From NCBI GenBank assembly GCA_023248365.1, contig JAHFER010000053.1, positions 1 to 9,200 on the forward strand: a stretch of 9,200 nucleotides of DNA, given 5' to 3'. Positions within the stretch are counted from its first letter, which is position 1; each line of letters starts with the position of its first letter. The notes beneath the pieces were generated by a model. The model saw only the letters and a program-made list of their open reading frames with translations, had not been told where the DNA came from and made no database searches. Positions 1 through 9,200 of this stretch are shown one piece after another. Source of the DNA: Nitrospirota bacterium. GTDB lineage: Bacteria > Nitrospirota > 9FT-COMBO-42-15 > HDB-SIOI813. A program made the translations under genes and the position numbers.

Positions 1-1037
1 TCAAAAAGGTAATCAGTTATGATGATGAAGGGTTCCTGCTTGAGGGCGAAGATAATCTTAGAGATTTTATTGGGAAAATAAATGAAGCTGAAGAGATTTA
101 TAAGGCTGATATAAGGGATGAAGAGAGATTAATAAAGCTGCTTAATGAGATTGATAAAGAGACGGATATTTATGAGAAGATAATTGAGAAGTTGCAAAAT
201 ATTGAACAGGAGTTTAAGAGAAGTGAATTGTCTGGAAAAGTTGGAATGGACCAACCGAGTGTCGAGGGTATGTTAAAGAACCTTAGATTGATTGACCTTG
301 ATATAGAAGAGGCAAAAGACAGACTTGTAAAGGCAAATCTCAGGCTTGTTGTTAGTATTGCCAGAAAATACCTTAACAGGGGGCTTCCGATATCTGATCT
401 CATTCAGGAAGGAAATATCGGGCTGATGCATGCTGTAGGGAAATTTGAATATCAGAGAGGCTACAGATTTTCTACATATGCAACATGGTGGATACGGCAG
501 GCTGTATCAAGGGGCATTGCTGACCAGTCAAGGACCATCAGGATTCCACAGCACATTACAGATACTCTTAGCCAGATCAACCGCACTTCATATCACTTTT
601 TACAGGAGAAGGGGAGGGAGCCTTCAAACCAGGAATTATCAGAGATATTGAAACTTCCGGTCGAAAAGATAGAAGAGGTAATGAATATTGATCTTGAAAC
701 AGTGTCCCTTGAAAGTCTGGTGGGCGGCGAAGAAGATACCATGCTTATAGATTTTATTGAAGACACAAATGCCTCAGCGCCTCATGAAGGGGCTGAAAGT
801 GTTGAGCTTAATGAGCAATTGAAAGAGGTCATGTCGGTTCTGTCGCCTAAGGAGGAGAATGTTTTAAAAATGCGTTATGGAATAGGCGGCAGCATGACAT
901 ATTCATTAGATGAGATTGCAGCTCAGTTGAATGTATCCCGCGAGAGAATCCGGCAGATTGAATCAAAGGCTTTACGGACACTAAGGCATCCAAAGTTCCA
1001 GAAGGTGCTGAAGCTATTTTCCAATCCCAATCAATGA
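1..1037 (+). CDS. rpoD: RNA polymerase sigma factor, sigma-70 family, RpoD-like (5'-truncated)
   Basis: The product directs RNA polymerase to promoters. The frame is open from base 3 to the TGA at 1035-1037 (344 residues visible), so the start lies upstream of the window; the internal TTG at 192 is not a credible start because conserved-style coding continues through it. The first ~100 residues are charged and helical, like the non-conserved region between 1.2 and 2.1 of primary sigmas. Region 2 begins near 327 ([14 protein letters not shown], then [11 protein letters not shown]), and the -10 recognition segment [12 protein letters not shown] lies near 470-505. Region 3 follows, with the finger-like DFIEDT near 750-770. 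Region 4.2 has the helix-turn-helix [19 protein letters not shown] near 937-993, which contacts the -35 element. Overall layout fits RpoD, but several normally near-invariant residues differ (IRIPQHI instead of [15 protein letters not shown] instead of HLGDFIED), so a second RpoD-like paralogue is possible. No clear terminator follows it. Confidence 0.9.
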   Translation, partial: KKVISYDDEGFLLEGEDNLRDFIGKINEAEEIYKADIRDEERLIKLLNEIDKETDIYEKIIEKLQNIEQEFKRSELSGKVGMDQPSVEGMLKNLRLIDLDIEEAKDRLVKANLRLVVSIARKYLNRGLPISDLIQEGNIGLMHAVGKFEYQRGYRFSTYATWWIRQAVSRGIADQSRTIRIPQHITDTLSQINRTSYHFLQEKGREPSNQELSEILKLPVEKIEEVMNIDLETVSLESLVGGEEDTMLIDFIEDTNASAPHEGAESVELNEQLKEVMSVLSPKEENVLKMRYGIGGSMTYSLDEIAAQLNVSRERIRQIESKALRTLRHPKFQKVLKLFSNPNQ

Positions 1038-1084
1038 AACAAAAAACGATATAAACCACATGTGAAAGTGTCATTCCCCCAAAT

Positions 1085-1114
1085 TTGACAATGCCAGCCT
1101 GATTCCCTTATAAT
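1085..1114 (+). promoter_or_regulatory. Consensus sigma-70 promoter for the lepA operon
   Basis: A perfect -35 box TTGACA (1085-1090) is followed by an 18-nt spacer and a perfect -10 box TATAAT (1109-1114). All 12 hexamer positions match the housekeeping consensus, and the spacer is one base from the usual 17. Transcription would be expected to start near 1121, giving a leader of about 25 nt before the lepA ATG at 1146. The promoter lies 48 nt after the sigma factor stop, in the only gap upstream of the tightly packed lepA-lepB-rfaE1-kdsB-pyrG genes. The boxes are seen directly; activity is inferred. Confidence 0.8.
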
Positions 1115-1127
1115 TTCATTTTTTAAT

Positions 1128-1136
1128 ATGAATTGA
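1128..1136 (+). other. Two-codon minimal ORF in the lepA leader
   Basis: ATG AAT TGA stands nine bases before the lepA ATG and in the same frame, within the predicted leader of the transcript. It has no Shine-Dalgarno sequence, and neither does lepA itself. It may be chance in an AT-rich leader or may affect initiation at lepA. It does rule out starting lepA at 1128. Confidence 0.25.
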
Positions 1137-1145
1137 CCCAAAAAA

Positions 1146-2948
1146 ATGGCGCTCCAGGAACTGATTAGAAACTTTTCAATTATTGCTCATATTGACCATG
1201 GCAAGTCCACTTTAGCCGATCGTCTCCTTGAACATACAGGGGCTTTAGAGTCAAGGGATTTTAAAGATCAGGTTCTTGATGCCATGGACCTTGAACGTGA
1301 GCGTGGAATTACAATAAAGGCCCATGCTGTACGTCTTACTTATAAGGCAAAGGATGGGAAGCAATATATCCTGAACCTCATAGACACCCCTGGTCACGTA
1401 GATTTTACTTACGAAGTTTCAAGGAGCCTTGCCGCATGTGAGGGCGCTCTTCTGATTGTTGATGCATCTCAGGGGGTGGAGGCACAAACCATAGCAAACA
1501 CTTATCTTGCCATTGATAATAATCTCGAAATAGTTCCTGTTATAAATAAGATTGATCTGCCCGGCGCTGATGTTGAAGATGCAAAGAGGCAGATAGAAGA
1601 GGTACTTGGTCTGGATGCCAGTGGGGCAATCCCTGCAAGCGCCAAAGAGGGAATTGGTACTGTAGAGATACTGGAATCTATAATTTCAAAGATCCCTCCG
1701 CCGGCAGGAGATCCGAACCGGCCGCTTAAAGCCCTTATGTTTGACTCGTGGTATGACAATTATCAGGGGGTGATTGTTTTGATAAGGGTAGTTGATGGAA
1801 AGATTTTTCCGGGTCAGCAGATAAAACTGATGTCCACTGGTAATATCCTGGAAGTTCAATCCTTAGGTATCTTCACACCAAAGCCTGTCATTGTAGATGA
1901 ATTAACTGCGGGTGAGGTAGGATTTCTGGTGGCAGGTATTAAAAAGGTAGGAGACACAAAGATAGGAGATACTATTACTGATGCCTCTAACCCTACAGAA
2001 AACGCTTTTCCCGGCTACAGAGAAGTAAAACCCATGGTCTTTGCAGGTCTTTATCCAATGGATGTAGACGACTATAAGACACTACGGGATGCTGTAGAAA
2101 AATTGAGGTTGAATGACTCATCTTTTACATTTGAACCGGAAAGTTCTCTTGCCCTTGGATTTGGATTTCGATGCGGCTATCTTGGACTTCTTCATATGGA
2201 GATTATTCATGAGCGGTTAGAACGTGAATTTGGATTGGATCTAATCAGCACAGCCCCTACAGTTGTTTACAGGGTGACAACCACAGATGGAAATGTCCAT
2301 TCAGTTGACAGCCCGGCAAGACTCCCACAGATTCAATTTATTGAAAAGTTTGAAGAGCCGTTTATTCTGGCAACCATAATCACTCCTTCAGAATTTGCAG
2401 GCGCTATAATAGGATTGTGCCAGGAGCGCCGCGGTATCCAGCGGGAACTGAAGTATGTCAGTAAGGATCGAATGATGCTGACATATGAGCTTCCTCTTAA
2501 TGAGATAGTCCTTGACTTTTACGACAAACTTAAGTCAATCTCTAAAGGTTATGCGTCTCTTGATTACGAATTGTTAGGCTACTGGGAATCAAACCTTGTC
2601 AGGCTTGACATACTGTTAAATGGAGAGATTGTAGATGCCCTGTCTTTTATTACGCACAGGGATAAGGCTGAAATCCGGGGGCGTCAGTTAGCTGAAAAGA
2701 TGAAGGAGATGATACCCCAGCAGATGTTTGAAGTGGCTGTACAGGCGGCAATCGGGGCCAAGATTATTGCGAGGGAAACGGTTAAGGCCTTAAAGAAGAA
2801 TGTTATTGCTAAATGCTATGGTGGAGATATCTCCAGGAAGAGGAAACTATTGGAAAAGCAAAAGAGAGGGAAAAAACGCATGAAACAGTTTGGAAGGGTA
2901 GAAATTCCGCAGGAGGCATTTCTGGCGATACTTCAGGTGAAAGATTAG
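1146..2948 (+). CDS. lepA: Elongation factor 4 (LepA), ribosome-associated GTPase
   Basis: LepA/EF4 is a translational GTPase that binds the ribosome; back-translocation and roles in initiation or 30S assembly have been proposed. The 600-residue length is normal. All G motifs are present: G1 AHIDHGKST (14-22), G2 around RGITIKA (53-59), G3 DTPGH with the catalytic-type His at 84, G4 NKID (134-137) and G5 SAKEG (165-169). EF-G-like domains II, III and V follow. The family-specific C-terminal domain is recognisable, with [17 protein letters not shown] near the end and a basic tail. The ATG at 1146 is chosen because the only upstream in-frame ATG (1128) runs into a stop after two codons, and the N-terminus then aligns with known LepA. 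There is no Shine-Dalgarno sequence; a CCCAAAAAA run directly precedes the ATG. It is the first gene after the consensus promoter, 4 nt before lepB, an arrangement seen in many bacteria. Confidence 0.98.
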   Translation: MALQELIRNFSIIAHIDHGKSTLADRLLEHTGALESRDFKDQVLDAMDLERERGITIKAHAVRLTYKAKDGKQYILNLIDTPGHVDFTYEVSRSLAACEGALLIVDASQGVEAQTIANTYLAIDNNLEIVPVINKIDLPGADVEDAKRQIEEVLGLDASGAIPASAKEGIGTVEILESIISKIPPPAGDPNRPLKALMFDSWYDNYQGVIVLIRVVDGKIFPGQQIKLMSTGNILEVQSLGIFTPKPVIVDELTAGEVGFLVAGIKKVGDTKIGDTITDASNPTENAFPGYREVKPMVFAGLYPMDVDDYKTLRDAVEKLRLNDSSFTFEPESSLALGFGFRCGYLGLLHMEIIHERLEREFGLDLISTAPTVVYRVTTTDGNVHSVDSPARLPQIQFIEKFEEPFILATIITPSEFAGAIIGLCQERRGIQRELKYVSKDRMMLTYELPLNEIVLDFYDKLKSISKGYASLDYELLGYWESNLVRLDILLNGEIVDALSFITHRDKAEIRGRQLAEKMKEMIPQQMFEVAVQAAIGAKIIARETVKALKKNVIAKCYGGDISRKRKLLEKQKRGKKRMKQFGRVEIPQEAFLAILQVKD

Positions 2949-2952
2949 TATT

Positions 2953-3573
2953 ATGAATAAGACAAAAGATAAAAAAAATATAATAAGAGAATATATTGAA
3001 TCAATTGTAATAGCCGTTGTAATGGCTATGATAATCAAGGCATTTTTTATCCAGGCATTTAAGATACCATCAGGTTCAATGATCCCGACGCTGAAGATAG
3101 GCGATCATATCCTTGTGAATAAATTTATTTATGGTACGAAAATTCCATTTACAGACAGGATTATTATTCCATTTAAAACACCCAACCGCGGGGATATTAT
3201 TGTTTTTAAATATCCTGATGATGAGAGCAAGGATTTTATTAAAAGGGTCATTGGCCTTCCCGGAGATACACTGGAGATAAAGGAAAAAAGGGTTTTTATT
3301 AATGGAAAGATGCTTGATGAATCATACCCGGAACATGGTGATCCGGTAATATATCCTTATGGCATTCAACCACGTGATAACTTTGGTCCTATTGTTGTTC
3401 CGGAAGGTTCTTATTTTTGTATGGGTGACAACAGGGATTTCAGCCTTGACAGCAGGTACTGGGGATTTGTAAAACTAAACAAGATTAAAGGAAAGGCATT
3501 TATTATTTACTGGTCCTGGGATGGTGTGGATCAGTGGGTTAGATGGGACAGGCTTGGGCATTTGATTAAATGA
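2953..3573 (+). CDS. lepB: Signal peptidase I
   Basis: This membrane-bound Ser/Lys protease (family S26) cleaves signal peptides from exported preproteins. The 206-residue protein has a short basic cytoplasmic N-terminus, one membrane segment (about residues 15-36), then a periplasmic catalytic domain. Conserved boxes are visible: PSGSMIPTL with nucleophile Ser42, IKRVIGLPGD with the general base Lys97, and GDNRDFSLDSRYWG (158-171). It has a single N-terminal anchor, unlike E. coli LepB with two, which is common outside Enterobacteria. The start ATG lies 4 nt after the lepA stop, and an AGGTGA (2935-2940) inside the lepA end may act as ribosome binding site, though it is somewhat distant. Its TGA overlaps the next gene's ATG (ATGA at 3570-3573), which implies translational coupling. 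Confidence 0.97.
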   Translation: MNKTKDKKNIIREYIESIVIAVVMAMIIKAFFIQAFKIPSGSMIPTLKIGDHILVNKFIYGTKIPFTDRIIIPFKTPNRGDIIVFKYPDDESKDFIKRVIGLPGDTLEIKEKRVFINGKMLDESYPEHGDPVIYPYGIQPRDNFGPIVVPEGSYFCMGDNRDFSLDSRYWGFVKLNKIKGKAFIIYWSWDGVDQWVRWDRLGHLIK

Positions 3574-4556
3574 ATACTCAACGATTAATTCAATGTATAC
3601 AAAATTTTGATAAGGCAAATGTACTTGTAATTGGTGACATTATTGCTGATCATTATATATGGGGAAAGGTGGAGAGGATTTCACCGGAGGCCCCTGTACC
3701 TATTGTAGATGTTCAGAAGGAAGGGTACATGCTCGGTGGTGCAGGAAATGTTACCAATAATATCCTTTCCCTCGATGGGAAGGTCAGGATTTGCGGCGTT
3801 GTCGGGCATGATGAAATGGGGCGTTGGATTACTCATTCACTCAGGTCAAATGGTATTGACACAGGAGGGATTGTTGTTGAAGACGGACGCCCGACATCTA
3901 AGAAGACAAGGGTAGTAGCGCATAGCCAGCATGTAGTACGATTTGACCATGAATCCAGAGGTGAGATATCCACACAGGCACAGGACATAATACTTGAATA
4001 TATCAGGACGCATATTAAGGACACAGGGATAATTGTTATTTCAGATTATGCTAAGGGGGTAGTTACAAGTCATCTGGTTAAAGGGGTTTTAGAAATTGCA
4101 ATGGAGAATAATTTAAGCGTTTTAGTTGACCCTAAGCTAAAGCACTTTAATTACTATACAGGGGCAACTATAATTACACCAAATACAAATGAGGCAGCAA
4201 CAGCGTCAGGGATTAAAATAGTTGATGAGGAGTCACTCCATCAGGCCGGGGAGATACTCCTTAAACAATCAGGTGCAACAGCTATCCTTATAACACGCGG
4301 GGAACATGGGATGAGCCTGTTTGAAAGAAACGGTAATGTTTTTCATGTCCCGTCTGTTGCCAGAGACGTGTTTGACGTTACAGGCGCCGGGGATACTGTA
4401 GTAAGTACACTTGCACTATCTATTGCGGCGGAGGCAGGATTTCCGGATGCTTCAATCATAGCAAATTATGCTGCTGGTATTGTGGTTGGAATTGTAGGAA
4501 CTGCAACGGTTAAGCGGGAACAGCTTATTAATACATTAGTGAATAGTAAACAGTAA
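3570..4556 (+). CDS. rfaE1: D-glycero-beta-D-manno-heptose-7-phosphate kinase (RfaE1 / HldE domain I)
   Basis: This PfkB/ribokinase-family sugar kinase phosphorylates D-glycero-D-manno-heptose 7-phosphate at C1, making the 1,7-bisphosphate on the way to ADP-heptose for the LPS inner core. The N-terminal family signature is clear: VIGDIIADHYIWG, then RISPEAPVP (36-44) and GGAGN (56-60). The C-terminal PfkB motif DVTGAGD ends in the catalytic Asp275. At 328 residues it is only the kinase domain; the cytidylyl/adenylyltransferase domain of the two-domain E. coli HldE is absent and must be encoded elsewhere. It overlaps lepB by 4 nt and ends 1 nt before kdsB. Its last residues, NSKQ, are encoded by a heptad repeat that also carries the stop codon, and the same tail occurs in PyrG. 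Assignment as a heptose kinase rather than another PfkB kinase rests on the ISPEAPVP signature and the LPS gene context. Confidence 0.93.
   Translation: MNTQRLIQCIQNFDKANVLVIGDIIADHYIWGKVERISPEAPVPIVDVQKEGYMLGGAGNVTNNILSLDGKVRICGVVGHDEMGRWITHSLRSNGIDTGGIVVEDGRPTSKKTRVVAHSQHVVRFDHESRGEISTQAQDIILEYIRTHIKDTGIIVISDYAKGVVTSHLVKGVLEIAMENNLSVLVDPKLKHFNYYTGATIITPNTNEAATASGIKIVDEESLHQAGEILLKQSGATAILITRGEHGMSLFERNGNVFHVPSVARDVFDVTGAGDTVVSTLALSIAAEAGFPDASIIANYAAGIVVGIVGTATVKREQLINTLVNSKQ
4542..4555 (+). repeat. Two heptad units (AAYAGTA) at the end of rfaE1
   Basis: AATAGTA (4542-4548) and AACAGTA (4549-4555) are adjacent 7-nt units that encode the C-terminal NSKQ of RfaE1 and supply part of its stop codon. 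The preceding bases TTAGTG look like a further degenerate unit. The same kind of unit occurs at the end of pyrG (6914-6932). Confidence 0.5.
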
Positions 4557-4557
4557 T

Positions 4558-6932
<2,375 letters not shown>

Positions 6933-6973
6933 AAGTAAGGAATCAGGGGGATTTGAAGCGCAGTAAAGTCCAT

Positions 6974-6978
6974 AGGAG
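6974..6978 (+). promoter_or_regulatory. Ribosome binding site of kdsA
   Basis: AGGAG ends 7 nt before the ATG at 6986, which supports that start. Another ATG at 6982 is only 3 nt from the site, in another frame, and stops after four codons, so it is not the gene start. Confidence 0.75.
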
Positions 6979-6985
6979 ATTATGA

Positions 6986-7819
<834 letters not shown>

Positions 7820-7836
7820 AGGAAAATATAAGTTCA

Positions 7837-7866
7837 TTCTTATTTTGGTTTAATTAAACATAAGAA
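7837..7866. repeat. AT-rich palindrome after kdsA
   Basis: A perfect 12-nt palindrome GTTTAATTAAAC (7848-7859) is flanked by TTCTTAT (7837-7843) and its complement ATAAGAA (7860-7866), with a 4-nt bulge TTTG on the left. It lies 17 nt after the kdsA stop. The stem is nearly all A-T and has no T-run after it, so it is a poor terminator; it could be an operator-like site or chance in AT-rich DNA. Confidence 0.3.
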
Positions 7867-7870
7867 AATA

Positions 7871-7980
7871 AAAAATCAAAGATAAAAAATCAAAATGACA
7901 AATTAAAATTAAAAAATGCTGATGAAAATTGATATTTTTGCATTTTGAATTGTATCTTTGCATTTTTATTTTTGATTTTT
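7871..7980. repeat. AT-rich imperfect inverted repeat between kdsA and kdsD
   Basis: This fills most of the 209-nt gap at 7820-8028. The outer arms are 7871-7888 and 7963-7980 (right arm TTTTTATTTTTGATTTTT); they match at 17 of 18 positions, and the one mismatch would be a G-U pair in RNA. Inside are short direct repeats: AAAAATCAAA at 7871 and again at 7885, and TTTGCATTTT at 7937 and 7957. The reverse strand reads as strings of ATCAAAA and AAATGCAAA units. No credible gene lies here. I infer an intergenic repeat element; a transcribed hairpin would be weak because it is almost all A-U with a 74-nt loop. Confidence 0.55.
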
Positions 7981-8028
7981 AATCTACTCTTGGAGGCTTT
8001 CAATATTTTTGCAAAGGAACAATAAGAT

Positions 8029-9000
8029 ATGAGCATAGAGATTGGTAAGCGTGTACTTTCTATAGAGGCCAAGGCTATTGAAGATTTAATAGGCCGGCTT
8101 AATAACGACTTTTCAGAGGCAGTTGATTTATTATACAACTGTAAGGGCCGTGTTGTAGTTACTGGTATGGGAAAGTCCGGCCTTATAGGTAAAAAGATTA
8201 GCGCTACATTTGCAAGTACAGGTACTCCATCCTTTTTCCTTCATCCTGCAGAAGGTATTCATGGAGATATCGGCATGGTAATGAAGGATGATGTTATACT
8301 TGCTATTTCAAACAGCGGCGAGACCGATGAGATTGTGGCGCTACTGCCTGCCTTTAAACGTATGAATCTGAGATTAATATGCCTGACCGGCAGATACGTT
8401 TCAACATTATCAAAGAACAGTGACATAGTACTGGATGTGAGTGTCAAAGAAGAGGCGTGTCCAATGAACATAGTTCCAACCGCCAGTACTACTGTTACAC
8501 TTGCTATGGGGGATGCACTTGCTATAGCCCTGCTTGAAAAGAGGGGCTTTAAAGAAGACGATTTTGCACTCTTTCACCCTGGTGGAATGCTTGGGAAAAG
8601 GCTATTTCTTAAAGTGGAAGATATTATGCATAAGATTCCTGATGTTCCCGCTGTTAATGAAAATAGTTATATGAAAGATGTAATATGTGAGATGACCTCG
8701 AGGAAACTTGGAATGTCAACAGTAGTAGATAATGATAAAAAATTTTTAGGTATAATAACTGACGGAGACCTAAGAAGATTACTTGAAAGATGGACAGGGA
8801 TGGAGAAAGACCTGTTCAAATTAACGGCTAAAGAAGTCATGACGAAAAATCCAAAGGTCATATCTAAAAATGCCCTTGCTGTGACAGCTCTAAAGATGAT
8901 GGAAGACCATTCAATTACCTCCCTCGTTATTCTGAATGAAGACAGGACAGTTCAGGGGGTAATACATTTGCATGATTTATTGCGTAAGGGGATAGTTTAG
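8029..9000 (+). CDS. kdsD: Arabinose-5-phosphate isomerase (KdsD), SIS plus two CBS domains
   Basis: KdsD interconverts ribulose 5-phosphate and arabinose 5-phosphate, the first dedicated step of KDO synthesis. The 323 residues match the family length. The N-terminal SIS domain (about 35-180) has GMGKSG with Lys49, ATFASTGTPSFFLHP, AISNSGE and FALFHPGG with His183. Lys49, Glu101, Glu142 and His183 align with the reported catalytic residues Lys59, Glu111, Glu152 and His193 of E. coli KdsD at a constant offset of 10. Two CBS domains follow (about 204-262 and 270-323), with TDGDLRRLLE and the terminal HLHDLLRKGIV; these usually act as regulatory modules. The ATG at 8029 follows AAAGGA (8013-8018) with a 10-nt spacer; a GGAGG at 7992 has no in-frame start at proper distance. 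The gene sits between kdsA and kdsC but is separated from each by a repeat-bearing gap, which is unlike the tight spacing upstream. Confidence 0.97.
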   Translation: MSIEIGKRVLSIEAKAIEDLIGRLNNDFSEAVDLLYNCKGRVVVTGMGKSGLIGKKISATFASTGTPSFFLHPAEGIHGDIGMVMKDDVILAISNSGETDEIVALLPAFKRMNLRLICLTGRYVSTLSKNSDIVLDVSVKEEACPMNIVPTASTTVTLAMGDALAIALLEKRGFKEDDFALFHPGGMLGKRLFLKVEDIMHKIPDVPAVNENSYMKDVICEMTSRKLGMSTVVDNDKKFLGIITDGDLRRLLERWTGMEKDLFKLTAKEVMTKNPKVISKNALAVTALKMMEDHSITSLVILNEDRTVQGVIHLHDLLRKGIV

Positions 9001-9020
9001 TACGGAAAAAAACAAAATTG

Positions 9021-9107
9021 AACCACTGAGGCACGGAGACACAGAGAAAAAATATTATTTTTTATATATCTTAATTCCTGGCTCTGTGCCACTGTGTCTC
9101 TGTGGTT
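9021..9107. repeat. Imperfect inverted repeat between kdsD and kdsC
   Basis: Two 26-nt arms, 9021-9046 (begins AACCACTGAGGCACGG) and 9082-9107 (ends TGTGTCTCTGTGGTT), are inverted relative to each other and match at 21 of 26 positions; two of the five differences would be G-U pairs in RNA. The 35-nt loop is AT-rich. I see no target-site duplication, and no strong T-run follows the right arm. It fills most of the 124-nt gap at 9001-9124. Repeats of this AACCACAGAGACACAGAG type recur between genes in many environmental bacterial genomes, from general familiarity; the function is unknown. A transcribed hairpin could attenuate kdsC or stabilise the upstream mRNA. Confidence 0.75.
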
Positions 9108-9124
9108 AGAAAATATTTTATAAA

Positions 9125-9200
9125 ATGAAAGAGTTAGAAACACTACAAGAGAAGGCTGAGAAGGTAAGATTTATTCTGCTTGATGTAGACGGCATTCTTA
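9125..9200 (+). CDS. kdsC: KDO 8-phosphate phosphatase, N-terminal fragment (window edge)
   Basis: Only 25 complete codons are present. The short charged helix at the start leads into FILLDVDGIL, which is HAD phosphatase motif I with both aspartates (DVD), placed about where KdsC has it. KdsC hydrolyses KDO 8-phosphate to KDO and phosphate, the step between KdsA and KdsB. The position right after kdsD is the usual place for kdsC, and it completes the pathway here. There is no clear Shine-Dalgarno sequence before the ATG at 9125, so the start is provisional. Another HAD phosphatase cannot be excluded from so short a piece, but context makes KdsC by far the likeliest. Confidence 0.85.
   Translation, partial: MKELETLQEKAEKVRFILLDVDGIL

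Noticed and set aside
192..194. TTG as the start of the sigma factor gene
   Set aside because: The frame is open without a stop back to base 3, and the upstream residues look like the charged helical region before region 2.1 of a primary sigma, so the true start is outside the window.
1038..1084. Terminator between the sigma gene and lepA
   Set aside because: Only a short CACATGTG palindrome (1058-1065) is present, with no stem-loop and T-run. Read-through from the sigma gene remains possible.
7929..7958. Possible promoter TTGATA-N18-TATCTT before kdsD
   Set aside because: Matches are 5 of 6 and 4 of 6 in DNA that is nearly all A and T, where such hits arise by chance, and they fall within the repeat. 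Not strong enough to call.
7890..8138. Minus-strand open frame of 82 codons across the kdsA-kdsD gap
   Set aside because: About half of it is Lys/Asn/Phe-rich low-complexity translation of the AT-rich repeat, and the rest is antisense to the kdsD start. No ribosome binding site or recognisable motif.
9021..9120. Intrinsic terminator after kdsD
   Set aside because: The hairpin has a 35-nt loop and internal mismatches, and it is followed by TAGAAAATATTTTA rather than a T-run. Stopping here would also cut off kdsC, so I list it only as a repeat.

Overview
The window is a compact stretch of chromosome from a Gram-negative bacterium, with every gene on the + strand. It makes KDO- and heptose-containing lipopolysaccharide: genes for the whole CMP-KDO pathway and a heptose kinase are present. 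The DNA is moderately AT-rich by eye. The order kdsB-pyrG-kdsA-kdsD-kdsC, and the imperfect inverted repeat of the 'AACCACAGAGACACAGAG' kind in the last gap, remind me of Deltaproteobacteria and Nitrospirota-like environmental genomes. This placement is an inference from layout and cannot be settled without a search.

Layout. (1) 1-1037: the 3' part of a sigma-70 gene (rpoD-like), with its start left of the window. (2) 1038-1145: a gap with a textbook housekeeping promoter, TTGACA-N18-TATAAT, aimed at the next genes. (3) 1146-6928: lepA, lepB, rfaE1, kdsB and pyrG, separated by 4 nt, a 4-nt ATGA overlap, 1 nt and 1 nt, so almost certainly one operon. (4) 6929-6985: a short spacer that begins inside a heptad repeat and carries a good ribosome binding site, then kdsA (6986-7819). 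(5) 7820-8028: a very AT-rich gap holding an imperfect inverted repeat. (6) kdsD (8029-9000). (7) 9001-9124: a second, different inverted repeat. (8) 9125 onward: the first 25 codons of kdsC, cut by the window edge.

How the genes work together. KdsD makes arabinose 5-phosphate, KdsA condenses it with PEP to KDO 8-phosphate, KdsC removes the phosphate, and KdsB activates KDO with CTP. PyrG makes the CTP. RfaE1 phosphorylates the heptose precursor that forms the next inner-core sugar. LepB cleaves signal peptides of exported proteins, and LepA (EF4) is a ribosome-associated GTPase. The cluster therefore couples translation and export to construction of the LPS inner core.

I see no mobile gene, CRISPR array, tRNA, rRNA, toxin-antitoxin pair or defence system. 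This is a housekeeping region. The points worth a second look are small: the diverged sigma factor, the perfect promoter with an SD-less leader, a changed motif in KdsB, heptad repeats that supply the ends of two proteins, and two repeat islands that bracket kdsD.
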